The position numbers were made by a program, and so were the translations under genes. The notes under the pieces were generated by a model. It was given only the letters and a program-made list of their open reading frames with translations, was not told the DNA's origin and did not search any database. This document shows positions 20,166 to 28,105 of a stretch of 31,212 nucleotides of DNA, piece after piece (positions within the stretch are counted from its first letter, which is position 1; every line of letters begins with the position of its first letter). Location: the IMG/VR virus record IMGVR_UViG_3300037322_000228, positions 1 through 31,212 of that record. One strand, 5' to 3'. Origin of the DNA: a virus.

Positions 20166-22222
20166 GGTATTTTACCATGACAGAAAAGAGTTATTGTCTC
20201 ATCAAGAGTTATGTTGTTGTTGTATGCCCTAACTACTACTGATGAGGTGCTTGCTGGCTCAGCAGCGCAAGACGTTCCTGATCCAGAATTATGTCCTACA
20301 TTACAAGAGCAATTGGGAGCCTCTGCCCAGTACCCAGCGGCAAAAGTAAAAGTCCTTACTGCCGTACCAGACGAAGATGCTACACACCCACCAAGATCTC
20401 TACTTAGAGTGTTTCCGACAGCACTCGCAACGCTACACAGAACAACTTTTATTGCCCCTGGACTTGTAACAACATCTTGAAAAGTCCCTGTGATTATGTT
20501 TCTAAACTTGTAGTCAGGAGGAGATTTTGTGCAGATAACTGAAACAGATTGATCCCAAGAATAGTAGACATTAGTAGGCGTGACAAAGTTTGCTATAACA
20601 AAGGAAGATGTAGAGTTTGAGTTTAAAGTAATAGCCCTTTCATTTACTCCTGTAGTTGTTCCATCTATTGTTGCAGTACAAACAGGATTAGCAGTAAAGA
20701 TCGAAGTGTTATAAGTACAAGTCACTCTGCTCGTAGCTCCTGATCCAGTGATTACGCAGTTTCCATTTATAAAGTCTAGTGTGTCTCCCGTAACAACTCC
20801 TGAGCCACTTACTTTTGCGCTGAATACGTTTTCACAATCAGTCTGTCTTACACACTGTTGAGAGTATAGATTAGTTCTAGCGTTTAGGTTTTGCCCTCTG
20901 AATTTCACGGTGAAGGAGTAGCTTAAGTTTCCGATATTGATTCCATAATACGAAGCAGATATGGGGGATATGGAATTATGGAGGGCTTGTCCTACAACCC
21001 TAAAAGATGTTTGAGAAAACTTTACTGCGGAAACCACATCCCCCATTGTGCCTGGATTGCTAGAATAACCTACTATCTCTATATCTCCTGCGTTTAGCGG
21101 TACTCTTACCAGGTCACCGATAGTTGTTTGATTTGGAATGTCGCTACTTATTTCTATTCCAGGAGGAAGATTAAATATATATTGTCCTGATCCTGGTGCT
21201 GATCCTGCTGCTGATGCGGCAGAGTATTTAAACTCACACTCATAGTTTCCTCCAACTTGACGGCATCTTACCTTGTCACGCTGTCTTACTGTCGCCTTAG
21301 TAGGGTTTGTTGTGGTTGCAGTTATTGTCATTGGACCATAATCTATCCACTCTCCCACTGATCCAGCTTCATAGATTGAGCCAGCAGGTGGCGGACCCAC
21401 ATAGGCATCATCTATTACTATTGTACCTGTTGATGATCCTGCGTCTACTTGAATACCGTTGGAGGTTGTGCCTCCGATAAACATAATTTCATAAACTGTA
21501 CTCGAGCCCGTTGTGTCGAGAAAGATACAGTTTGCGACTACAACTGCACCATTAACGCGAGGACAAACTCTAGCGGAAACAGCCGTATTGCTTGCGATTA
21601 TTGAGGCATAAAGCTGACGGTTAGAGGTCGCAGCATATAGAGTTGAGTCTTGAAAGATCTCTACAGTGTTCGCTGATGTTATCGCTCTAAATGATTTTGC
21701 CCCCGCAACAACCTGAGCAGCAAGAGATGTTGAGGCAACAGTAGCAAGCCCCGAAACTGTCCACCCTGTTTGGTAGGCTTGATGCTCAAAGCCTGGATTT
21801 CTTAATCTGTTTTGATTTCGCGTCTCTAGGAGCATTGATGATGTAGCTATTCTTGTTGCTTGGTTATTCGGAAGAACGATCTCGGTTACGTTTACAGGCT
21901 CAACCGTTGTCTCTGTTGTAACGTCAGGTGCAGTTGCGCTTCTTTCTTCTCCGCTTGAGTCTTTTTGATAGAGTCTTGAGTCTGATTTAAAGTATATCTT
22001 ACCAAAGCCAGCTCCAGGATCAGACTGAGTGTCCTCCTCCTCTAGAAGCAAAGCGCCGCTTAATTGAGCACCACCTGAAAGATTAAACTGATCAACTTGA
22101 GCATCTATTGTTTCATTGTTTCCAAAGAGCAAGCCATTCTGGAAAGTCTGCAACCTTTGACCATTAGGCCAGATCGCTGCTGCTGAAACATTTAGGGAGA
22201 TTAAAAAAAATAGCCACTTCAT
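20162..22222 (-). CDS. Exported Cys-rich adhesin-like protein encoded in the tail cluster
   Basis: This 686-aa protein starts MKWLFFLISLNVSAAAIWPN, a typical Sec signal peptide with likely cleavage near residue 14-16. A GAGG site lies six bases upstream. After an unusual fibre-like segment (residues 17-130), residues from about 140 (NRLRNPGFEHQAYQTGWTVS) have the 'N.GFE...GW' start of CBM4/9-like carbohydrate domains. The rest is beta-rich with 16 cysteines (an even number), suggesting up to eight disulfides formed outside the cytoplasm. Neither a signal peptide nor disulfides fit an ordinary virion protein assembled in the cytoplasm. It may be a surface protein of the infected cell. Confidence 0.75.
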   Translation of the reverse strand: MKWLFFLISLNVSAAAIWPNGQRLQTFQNGLLFGNNETIDAQVDQFNLSGGAQLSGALLLEEEDTQSDPGAGFGKIYFKSDSRLYQKDSSGEERSATAPDVTTETTVEPVNVTEIVLPNNQATRIATSSMLLETRNQNRLRNPGFEHQAYQTGWTVSGLATVASTSLAAQVVAGAKSFRAITSANTVEIFQDSTLYAATSNRQLYASIIASNTAVSARVCPRVNGAVVVANCIFLDTTGSSTVYEIMFIGGTTSNGIQVDAGSSTGTIVIDDAYVGPPPAGSIYEAGSVGEWIDYGPMTITATTTNPTKATVRQRDKVRCRQVGGNYECEFKYSAASAAGSAPGSGQYIFNLPPGIEISSDIPNQTTIGDLVRVPLNAGDIEIVGYSSNPGTMGDVVSAVKFSQTSFRVVGQALHNSISPISASYYGINIGNLSYSFTVKFRGQNLNARTNLYSQQCVRQTDCENVFSAKVSGSGVVTGDTLDFINGNCVITGSGATSRVTCTYNTSIFTANPVCTATIDGTTTGVNERAITLNSNSTSSFVIANFVTPTNVYYSWDQSVSVICTKSPPDYKFRNIITGTFQDVVTSPGAIKVVLCSVASAVGNTLSRDLGGCVASSSGTAVRTFTFAAGYWAEAPNCSCNVGHNSGSGTSCAAEPASTSSVVVRAYNNNITLDETITLFCHGKIP

Positions 22223-22223
22223 A

Positions 22224-22952
22224 CTAAACCTCGGTTAGAAAATTAACAGCAAGAACACCTGATGTGATCGTGGTCTGTCCAGAGACAAGAGTCAGGCTCA
22301 CTCGACTATTTGGAGGGATAGAGACAGACTCCTCTCCTCCTCCTGGTTGCAAGATAAAATCATCAACCTCAGAAGATGCTGCACCTACAGCAAAAATAAG
22401 TATTGAGCCAGCAGGATAAAAAGCATTGATCTTTTTAATCTCAACCGCGCCAGTGTCGGCAACAAGCTGAGTGTATCCTGCATCGCTTATATTATTCGAG
22501 CTCATATCTAGTGTGTTAAAAAAGCTCACTGCTAACCTCTCTTTGTCCAATCTCTTCCATATAGCAAGAGCGGTAGTTGAATCAACACAAGCAAAAACCC
22601 TGTCGTTTGTTACGTTAAACCATCTTGAACCCACTGCATAACCTTGAATATTATCATTCGAGGAGAGGGGATCGACTGTGGCATTTAAGTTTGATAACGG
22701 ATTAATTAATTGAAGTGCTACAATAGCCCCTTCTGCTGCAACAATGTCAGCCTCGATCACGACAACATCAGCCTCAGTGACCGTGAGTCTCGCTAAACTA
22801 TCATTAATCGTTTGTTGAGTATCTACAACCTGCGCTCCTGAGCCTGTTCGATTAAGAGTTACTCTTGAAATAACTGTAGAGTTAACAAGTTTTGAAACAA
22901 AGGCACCATTGAAAACAATTTGATCAGCATTTTGACCATTAGTTACCGACAT
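22224..22952 (-). CDS. Tail fibre-like protein
   Basis: The protein is 242 aa with AAGGAG upstream. It begins MSVTNGQNADQIVFNGAFVS, a start shared by small fibre proteins. Next comes a Thr/Val/Ala-rich coiled-coil-like stretch (residues 55-80: INDSLARLTVTEADVVVIEA), then a 'GSRWFNVTNDRVFACVDST' module near residue 105 that is seen in fibres with carbohydrate-binding tips. The C-terminal part is beta-rich. It directly precedes the exported gene. A short trimeric fibre attached to the tail tip is a reasonable inference. Confidence 0.6.
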   Translation of the reverse strand: MSVTNGQNADQIVFNGAFVSKLVNSTVISRVTLNRTGSGAQVVDTQQTINDSLARLTVTEADVVVIEADIVAAEGAIVALQLINPLSNLNATVDPLSSNDNIQGYAVGSRWFNVTNDRVFACVDSTTALAIWKRLDKERLAVSFFNTLDMSSNNISDAGYTQLVADTGAVEIKKINAFYPAGSILIFAVGAASSEVDDFILQPGGGEESVSIPPNSRVSLTLVSGQTTITSGVLAVNFLTEV

Positions 22953-22954
22953 AA

Positions 22955-23728
22955 TTACTCCTTAAGACGCCATTTAAGCGAACCTGTATCGAAATAACCT
23001 GGCAAGCCTTTAGAGTACAGCTCATTTAATTTGTAACCCGTCCCTGATGATGATGCTTCTGTGGTTTCTAGAATTATTGTCTGATAAGTTGATCGGTCTG
23101 TCATGTCTGGCATGAACTCAAGGGTCCCTTTTGTGATGCAATATCTTAAAAAGTCCCTGATCTTTTCAACACCCTGAGAGTCTGTGCGAATTATGCCAGC
23201 CTTACCCTGGTTGAAATTAGTAGAATAGTTGATTGCGAACTCCATGAACTTCCTCTGCCCGATAGTGTAGACCTCGATCTCACCCGATGCGCTCTCATTA
23301 ACCTTGGCGTCTGCGAACTCTTGGAAGTCTTCAAAGTCTACGAAATTTTGGAGCGAAAACTGTGGGATGAACTCTTTGCCCGACTGCTCATTAGCTTGGT
23401 AAGTGGTTAACCCAGTAAGATCTGCACCAATAAAGCCAAGAACTGGATAGGCACTTAAGCCAGCATTTGATCCAGTGAACACCAATAAATCAAAAGCAAA
23501 GGGAGCAGAGAAAGAGAAGAGTCTCAAAGCTCTATTGAAAGAACAAAGGTAGACTTGATCCCCTGCCTCATTCATTACTCTTGTGACTTCATTAGCAAGC
23601 TCTTGCGCTGAGTAGTTTCCGGGAGAGACTAGAGCAGTGCGCTCACCAAGTCCCTCGTTAAAGTTGATATAAAAGTTCTCTGCGCTTATTTTAAAATCAT
23701 AATAGAAAATTGGTATTGTATTAATCAT
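22955..23728 (-). CDS. Minor tail / distal-tail-like protein
   Basis: The protein is 257 aa, overlapping the tape-measure stop (ATGA). It has a beta-rich first half (IFYYDFKISAENFYINFNEG and LRLFSFSAPFAFDLLVFTG) and a longer second half (RKFMEFAINYSTNFNQGKAG, ending FDTGSLKWRLKE). The gene right after the tape measure usually encodes the distal tail protein that closes the tube. Size and position fit, but the sequence has no recognised Dit motif. Its role is inferred from order. Confidence 0.6.
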   Translation of the reverse strand: MINTIPIFYYDFKISAENFYINFNEGLGERTALVSPGNYSAQELANEVTRVMNEAGDQVYLCSFNRALRLFSFSAPFAFDLLVFTGSNAGLSAYPVLGFIGADLTGLTTYQANEQSGKEFIPQFSLQNFVDFEDFQEFADAKVNESASGEIEVYTIGQRKFMEFAINYSTNFNQGKAGIIRTDSQGVEKIRDFLRYCITKGTLEFMPDMTDRSTYQTIILETTEASSSGTGYKLNELYSKGLPGYFDTGSLKWRLKE

Positions 23729-25551
23729 GCGAAGACCGTTGCCCTTACGTTATTATTTAAAGACGACTCTCTTAAAATGTTGGAGATGCGGAGTCCTGTT
23801 TCTTCTGAATCAAAAACATCTCCCATGATAGTTACGTTTACGCCTGTGCTTGGCTCGATTCTTTCTTGTGATGCAGCTATGCCTGTTCTTGGATCTGTGA
23901 TTATTTCGCCTGAAATAGTAGATCCGCCGTTTGCAACATTTGGTGATCCTGCTCCGCCACCTGCTCCAGTAAAAGCTCCGAGTGCGCCACCAAAAGCAGC
24001 TAAAGCCGCACCTGCTCCGATTAATGCTGTACCCGTACCTTGAAAGCCTGGCACGATCTGATAAGCAATACCCTGCAATATAAAAGCTGAACCTTGTTGA
24101 ATGGCGATCTGCGCAATTGAAGAAATAAACGCTTTTGCAAAAGCCTCAAGCGCATTATTGCCACTAGCCAAAGCAGCACCAAACTGAGCAAAGGCTTGCC
24201 CTGCTCCGTTGGCTATTCCTGCTTGTAGGTTTGTTCTTATCTGTTGACCAAATGTTTTTGTTTTATCTGTAAAGTTAGCAAGAGTTATTTCTGATTGACC
24301 AAAGCCCGACATAAATGAATCAATAAAAGATCCACCCTGTACCGCTTCTGGTTGCATTGCGTTCTTGATTCCTGATTCTTCAATTGAAGCCTTTGCAGCC
24401 TCAAGATTCATTCTTAGGTTTTCAAGAAAAACCTCACCCTTACCAAAAGCAGTGCCATCAAAGAGACCATCAACGGATGCCTCAAGTGCTTCTCTGTTTT
24501 CAGTTAATACCTCAAGAGAAGATTCTCTAAAAGCTTGCAGTCCTTGAGTAAAGCCATTGTCGACACCGATCTTATTTAAAAGATCTGCAATCTTGCCAAC
24601 CCCTGCTCCTGCCTGGCTAATAGCTCCTGCAAAAAAAGTGTTGATTGAATTAAAAAATAGTTTACCAATATTAAAAGCAAGCTCAAAAGGAGCAATAACA
24701 AAATTATTGATCGCAGTCCCAAAGCCTATGATTGAATTAATATTGAATAGCTCATCAAACTTTATATCCGCCGCTTCAACAGAAAGCTTAGTAAACTCAT
24801 CACCAAGAGTTTTCAAAACCCCTAACAAGACAGGCGACTTCGTTATAGCCCCACCAATACCTTCAAGAATATCATCAAACGCATTAGCTGTTCTTGTGAT
24901 CTGTCCTTGAAAAGTATTTAACTGAGCTTCTGCTGCCCCTCCAAACTTACCTTCAAGAACAGTAAGTGCGTTTGAAAATGTTTCTGATGCGGTCGCTGCA
25001 GTCTTAATTGATAAACCATACCGAGAAAAAGCGCTTACGTTTCCAGCAGCAGCTTTTCCGACTAACGTAGAGGCAGATGTTAAATCAATACCAAGAGCAG
25101 CCGAAAGATTCGCAGCTGCTAGCGTTGCTCGCTTAAGTCCATTGCTATCAAGGTTGCCGAGCGATTGAATTAATGCGGCATTTTTTAAAATGACCTCATC
25201 ACCAAACGTGCTTGTATTTTGAAGTGCAGAAGCAAAGTTTTGAAAGTCTTGAGATGCCTTTGCAGTAAATTGCCCCGAGGCAGCGAGCGATCTATTAAGG
25301 TCATTGATTGCGTTTTGTTGGGCAATCGCTGAATCAATCGACTTTCTAAAAATCAGTCCTGTTGCGACAACCCCAGCAAGAACCGCAAGTCTCTTTGCGA
25401 CTCCTCCAAAGATATCCCCGGAGAATGACCGCTTGAACCCATCAGCAGAGTCTTGCCCTGTCTTTGTGATCTTTGCTTTAGTTTGTCCCAACTGCCTATC
25501 AAAGTTCTTTTGATCAAGATCTAGTTGAACACTAATTATTGGCTCAGCCAT
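23725..25551 (-). CDS. Tape measure protein
   Basis: This 608-aa protein sets tail length and is threaded through the tube. It is the longest gene after the tail chaperones. It is helical and Ala/Gly/Ser-rich, with a start of VQLDLDQKNFDRQLGQ, a hydrophobic segment near residues 52-68 (RLAVLAGVVATGLIFRK), the repeated-helix region LAASGQFTAKASQDFQNFAS, and a GAALAAFGGALGAFTGAGGG tract at the C-terminal end. By the usual rule of about 1.5 angstrom per residue, a tail near 90 nm is expected. No lysozyme-like domain is seen. Confidence 0.9.
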   Translation of the reverse strand: MAEPIISVQLDLDQKNFDRQLGQTKAKITKTGQDSADGFKRSFSGDIFGGVAKRLAVLAGVVATGLIFRKSIDSAIAQQNAINDLNRSLAASGQFTAKASQDFQNFASALQNTSTFGDEVILKNAALIQSLGNLDSNGLKRATLAAANLSAALGIDLTSASTLVGKAAAGNVSAFSRYGLSIKTAATASETFSNALTVLEGKFGGAAEAQLNTFQGQITRTANAFDDILEGIGGAITKSPVLLGVLKTLGDEFTKLSVEAADIKFDELFNINSIIGFGTAINNFVIAPFELAFNIGKLFFNSINTFFAGAISQAGAGVGKIADLLNKIGVDNGFTQGLQAFRESSLEVLTENREALEASVDGLFDGTAFGKGEVFLENLRMNLEAAKASIEESGIKNAMQPEAVQGGSFIDSFMSGFGQSEITLANFTDKTKTFGQQIRTNLQAGIANGAGQAFAQFGAALASGNNALEAFAKAFISSIAQIAIQQGSAFILQGIAYQIVPGFQGTGTALIGAGAALAAFGGALGAFTGAGGGAGSPNVANGGSTISGEIITDPRTGIAASQERIEPSTGVNVTIMGDVFDSEETGLRISNILRESSLNNNVRATVFA

Positions 25552-25831
25552 TCATCAACCCTTCTAATGCATCAAAAGTCAAAACCTTTGACTTGTTGTT
25601 AGGATAGGCAATCTTGTGAATACTTTTGTGTAATTTATTTCTTGGATCTGATTTCATTGTGGGAAAATCAGCGCAAGTCATCTGGATGAGTGTTTCTCTG
25701 TTTGATAGAACGTCTTCACAAATCAACATTGTTTTAAAGTCCTCGGCATCCATTCCGTTTACTTGATCCAGTGTCCAAGAGTAAAACCTGCACACCTTTG
25801 CAATGTCTAACTCAAAGTCAGTAACTAGCTT
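25544..25831 (-). CDS. Tail assembly chaperone, frameshift extension (T part)
   Basis: This frame follows the 78-aa chaperone one base back and shows no start codon with a ribosome binding site; a GTG lies at 25795. If ribosomes slip -1 at the poly-A run, translation continues from 25831 as KLVTDFELDIAKVCRFYS for 95 residues. The fused product is about 172 aa, like lambda GT. It would bind the tail tube and tape measure proteins during assembly and is not part of the virion. Its end overlaps the tape measure start by eight bases, as expected. Confidence 0.75.
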   Translation of the reverse strand, partial: KLVTDFELDIAKVCRFYSWTLDQVNGMDAEDFKTMLICEDVLSNRETLIQMTCADFPTMKSDPRNKLHKSIHKIAYPNNKSKVLTFDALEGLMNG

Positions 25832-26061
25832 TTTTTTTGGCCCGTAAGGGCATCAATTATATCCTTAATATTCTCAGGCTCCATGTCTTCTAGTGTTACC
25901 ACAGGGAGACCAAGCTCTGCCAAGAAGCGGAAAGTCATGTCGGTATCTGACTCCCCTTCTTTTTTAACAACTAGCTCTCTAAGTTGTTTAACGGTAGGAT
26001 ACTTTATTTCAAAGTCCATACCTTCAAACTTAACTTTTAATACTCTTTTTTTAATATCCAT
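25825..26061 (-). CDS. Tail assembly chaperone (G part)
   Basis: This 78-aa protein starts at an ATG sharing a base with the tail tube stop (TAATG). It is a small acidic-basic helical protein (MDIKKRVLKVKFEGMDFEIK, ending DALTGQKKS). Position between tail tube and tape measure is the fixed place of tail chaperone G in siphophages. Its last codons, CAA AAA AAA AGC TAG, contain the slippery site. The start and the short length match the upstream partner of a G/GT pair. Confidence 0.78.
   Translation of the reverse strand: MDIKKRVLKVKFEGMDFEIKYPTVKQLRELVVKKEGESDTDMTFRFLAELGLPVVTLEDMEPENIKDIIDALTGQKKS
25831..25837 (-). promoter_or_regulatory. Slippery site for -1 frameshift in the tail chaperone pair
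   Basis: Minus-strand A AAA AAA (25837-25831) lies in a run of nine As (25838-25830) in the frame CAA AAA AAA AGC TAG. Both tRNAs can re-pair perfectly one base back. The new frame is the one used by the 25544-25831 reading frame, and the original frame stops at 25825, six bases after the site. No downstream stem or pseudoknot has been fixed. Confidence 0.75.
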
Positions 26062-26999
26062 TATGCGTCAAGCTCTTGAGTCCAATTGCCTTTAGCAAAG
26101 AGATTAATTTTTTTGTCTTTTGAAACATCAAGATAAGCCATAAACTCGACAGACAATGCTTGAGGAGCAGTACCATCAAAGTTTAAAGACTGAGGCTTTG
26201 GGGCAGACTTCCAAAAGATAACATCTGATGAATAGTCTGAATCAGGCAATCTGATTGGGTGTAGAATTAACTGACCACCTAGATCATCAAGAGATTGAAA
26301 CAATCTTGACTCTCCGTAGCCTGTTACAGAAGTTCCGCCAACAGGAGTTACACTGTCGCCAGTTACTTGACCAACAAGAATGTCAAAACGCTCCTTGGTA
26401 ACTTCGATAAGTGATAGAGCCAACGATGCGCTTGATCCTGTATAGATCTGAGAAGCGATGATGCCGCCTGTTTGGTTCGATGTAATGTCTACAGACTGAG
26501 CCTCAAGAGCAAGCTCGATGCCTTCTAATGTTGCACCTAAATCAAGTCCAACACCTGCAACAAGAGTAGTGCGAGTGATGCCAGTAGTATCTGGATCACT
26601 CTCATCAGTGATTGATCCGATGAATTTATTTTCAACCTGAATAACCGCACCAGTAACTAATGATGGCTTAAATGCTTTGATTATTCCCGTAACAACAGCA
26701 GCGTCAAGGGCAGTCTTGAGAGCATACGCAACAACCGAGGCAGTGTCTCCGCTCGTAACTGAAACTTCTCCAATACGAGTAAAACCAGAAGGAGTAGGAT
26801 CAGTGGCAACGCCATCATTAAACCATACGTAGCCGCGAGTCTCGACAAGGTTGGGGTTTAAGAAGTTAACAGGTAGATACCTCCCTGCAAGCGCATTGGC
26901 AGTATTCGCAACAGCGACAAGCGTGCGACAATGGGTTTTGCCCCATTTTACTTTTGCAGCCTCTAGAACTGCGTTAACTCTTTTCGTAGTCTGTGACAT
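26061..26999 (-). CDS. Major tail tube protein
   Basis: The protein is 312 aa with AAGGAC before ATG 26999. It is beta-rich, with LPVNFLNPNLVETRGYVWFN near residue 43, GDTASVVAYALKTALDAAVV near 84, and a long beta region ending in NLFAKGNWTQELDA. It is encoded after the tail terminator and before the chaperones, the normal tail tube position. No sheath gene is present, so it forms the wall of a non-contractile tail. At 312 aa it is longer than lambda V-like proteins, so it may carry an extra surface domain. Confidence 0.75.
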   Translation of the reverse strand: MSQTTKRVNAVLEAAKVKWGKTHCRTLVAVANTANALAGRYLPVNFLNPNLVETRGYVWFNDGVATDPTPSGFTRIGEVSVTSGDTASVVAYALKTALDAAVVTGIIKAFKPSLVTGAVIQVENKFIGSITDESDPDTTGITRTTLVAGVGLDLGATLEGIELALEAQSVDITSNQTGGIIASQIYTGSSASLALSLIEVTKERFDILVGQVTGDSVTPVGGTSVTGYGESRLFQSLDDLGGQLILHPIRLPDSDYSSDVIFWKSAPKPQSLNFDGTAPQALSVEFMAYLDVSKDKKINLFAKGNWTQELDA

Positions 27000-27008
27000 T
27001 TTTTGTCC

Positions 27009-27431
27009 TTAATTAAAAGTAAAATCAACCCTAATGGTTAATAGTAAAGTGCATTTAAACGTCTTGTCATTAGTATTCAAAGCCTCAATTGAAATCGACT
27101 GAATTAAAGCATCATTAAAGGGAACCTGGGTTTTGATCTGCCCAGGTGAAATGATTGCATTTTTGACATTGATACCCAGAGTATAAAGAGCGTCGTGAGC
27201 GTCTATCTGGGATTGCTTGGACGAAGAGTAAAGCTCAATCGTCACAGGGATCTGTTCAACGTATGAATTGCCGGTGTACTCAGGAGAGTTCTGTCCAAAG
27301 ATTATTTTATACCTACAGTCCACATCAATTCGAGCAATATCATCATTGCCAACAGGATCATCAATTTGTTTATAAGCGGCGTCCACATTCGCAATTCTAC
27401 CCTTAAAGTAAGCCCGAAGAGATGCTATCAT
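27009..27431 (-). CDS. Tail terminator / tail-completion-like protein
   Basis: The protein is 140 aa, overlapping the connector gene by four bases (ATGA). Start IASLRAYFKGRIANVDAAYK, then the beta strand pair VDCRYKIIFGQ and YVEQIPVTIELYSS, then helices and a C-terminal strand (TFKCTLLLTIRVDFTF). This mixed alpha-beta layout, the size, and the place between connector and tail tube fit gpU-like tail terminators that cap the tube and join it to the head. The assignment is by order and fold pattern. Confidence 0.65.
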   Translation of the reverse strand: MIASLRAYFKGRIANVDAAYKQIDDPVGNDDIARIDVDCRYKIIFGQNSPEYTGNSYVEQIPVTIELYSSSKQSQIDAHDALYTLGINVKNAIISPGQIKTQVPFNDALIQSISIEALNTNDKTFKCTLLLTIRVDFTFN

Positions 27432-28105
27432 CTACGCACCAAGCGACCAGAAGTTAGGCTTACACCTGTATCAGGCAAGCCATCGCTATCTACATCCAGA
27501 GTTATAGCCGCTCGATTAGAAGCTCTCTCAGCGTGCTCTCTATACATCTGAGCCTTAGCAGAAAAGATGTCTCCCACCTCGTTTTGAGCATTAGAAAATA
27601 TCGTGCTTAAGGTTAAAAATTTAGACCACTGTCTTACCTCTTGAGTGTTGTGGATATTCTCTTTTACAAGAGGGACTCCGGGTAAACGATATAAGCCGCG
27701 CTGCAATAATGAATCAAGAATGATTGATTGCGATGATCTGTGAATGTGATTAAAAGAAGAGTAACCCTTTGGGAGGTAATCATAAATGGCTGATTCGTGG
27801 CTTAACAGATCTCCATCTGTAGAAAAAAGCTTGTCTGTAGCCGCACTTAATACAGAAATGTTTGAAGTTACTGACTGAGTTCCGTTAGCGTTTGTTAACT
27901 CTAACTGTATTGGAATAGAGCCTGTAACAGAAAATGAAAAATCTAAAAAATTATTAGGGAATATATTTAAAGGAACCATATTAATGGTCAAAGTAATTGC
28001 GGTTATCTCTAGCTCATCTGGCGTTATAAATGATCCGCTTGCATCAATTCGCACCTTATCGCCTATTTGTGTGACAGGCTCAAATCTTAAGACTGGAAAA
28101 ATCAT
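27428..28105 (-). CDS. Head-tail connector with an N-terminal Ig-like domain
   Basis: The protein is 225 aa. Residues 1-88 look like an Ig or PKD-type beta-sandwich (VRIDASGSFITPDELEITAI and PIQLELTNANGTQSVTSN). Residues 105-225 are helical (SQSIILDSLLQRGLYRLPGV, then FLTLSTIFSNAQNEVGDIFS, then KAQMYREHAE) and end in a 'DVDSDGLPDTG' stretch. That helical part matches gp6/gp15-like adaptor proteins, which bind under the portal and often end in such a D-rich loop. It lies between the fibre gene and tail terminator. The fusion of an Ig-like domain to an adaptor is unusual and may dress the neck. Confidence 0.65.
   Translation of the reverse strand: MIFPVLRFEPVTQIGDKVRIDASGSFITPDELEITAITLTINMVPLNIFPNNFLDFSFSVTGSIPIQLELTNANGTQSVTSNISVLSAATDKLFSTDGDLLSHESAIYDYLPKGYSSFNHIHRSSQSIILDSLLQRGLYRLPGVPLVKENIHNTQEVRQWSKFLTLSTIFSNAQNEVGDIFSAKAQMYREHAERASNRAAITLDVDSDGLPDTGVSLTSGRLVRR

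Noticed and set aside
23777-24910. Plus-strand frames opposite the tape measure gene
   Set aside because: Low-complexity Pro/Ala/Ser products, antisense to a well-supported gene; shadow frames.
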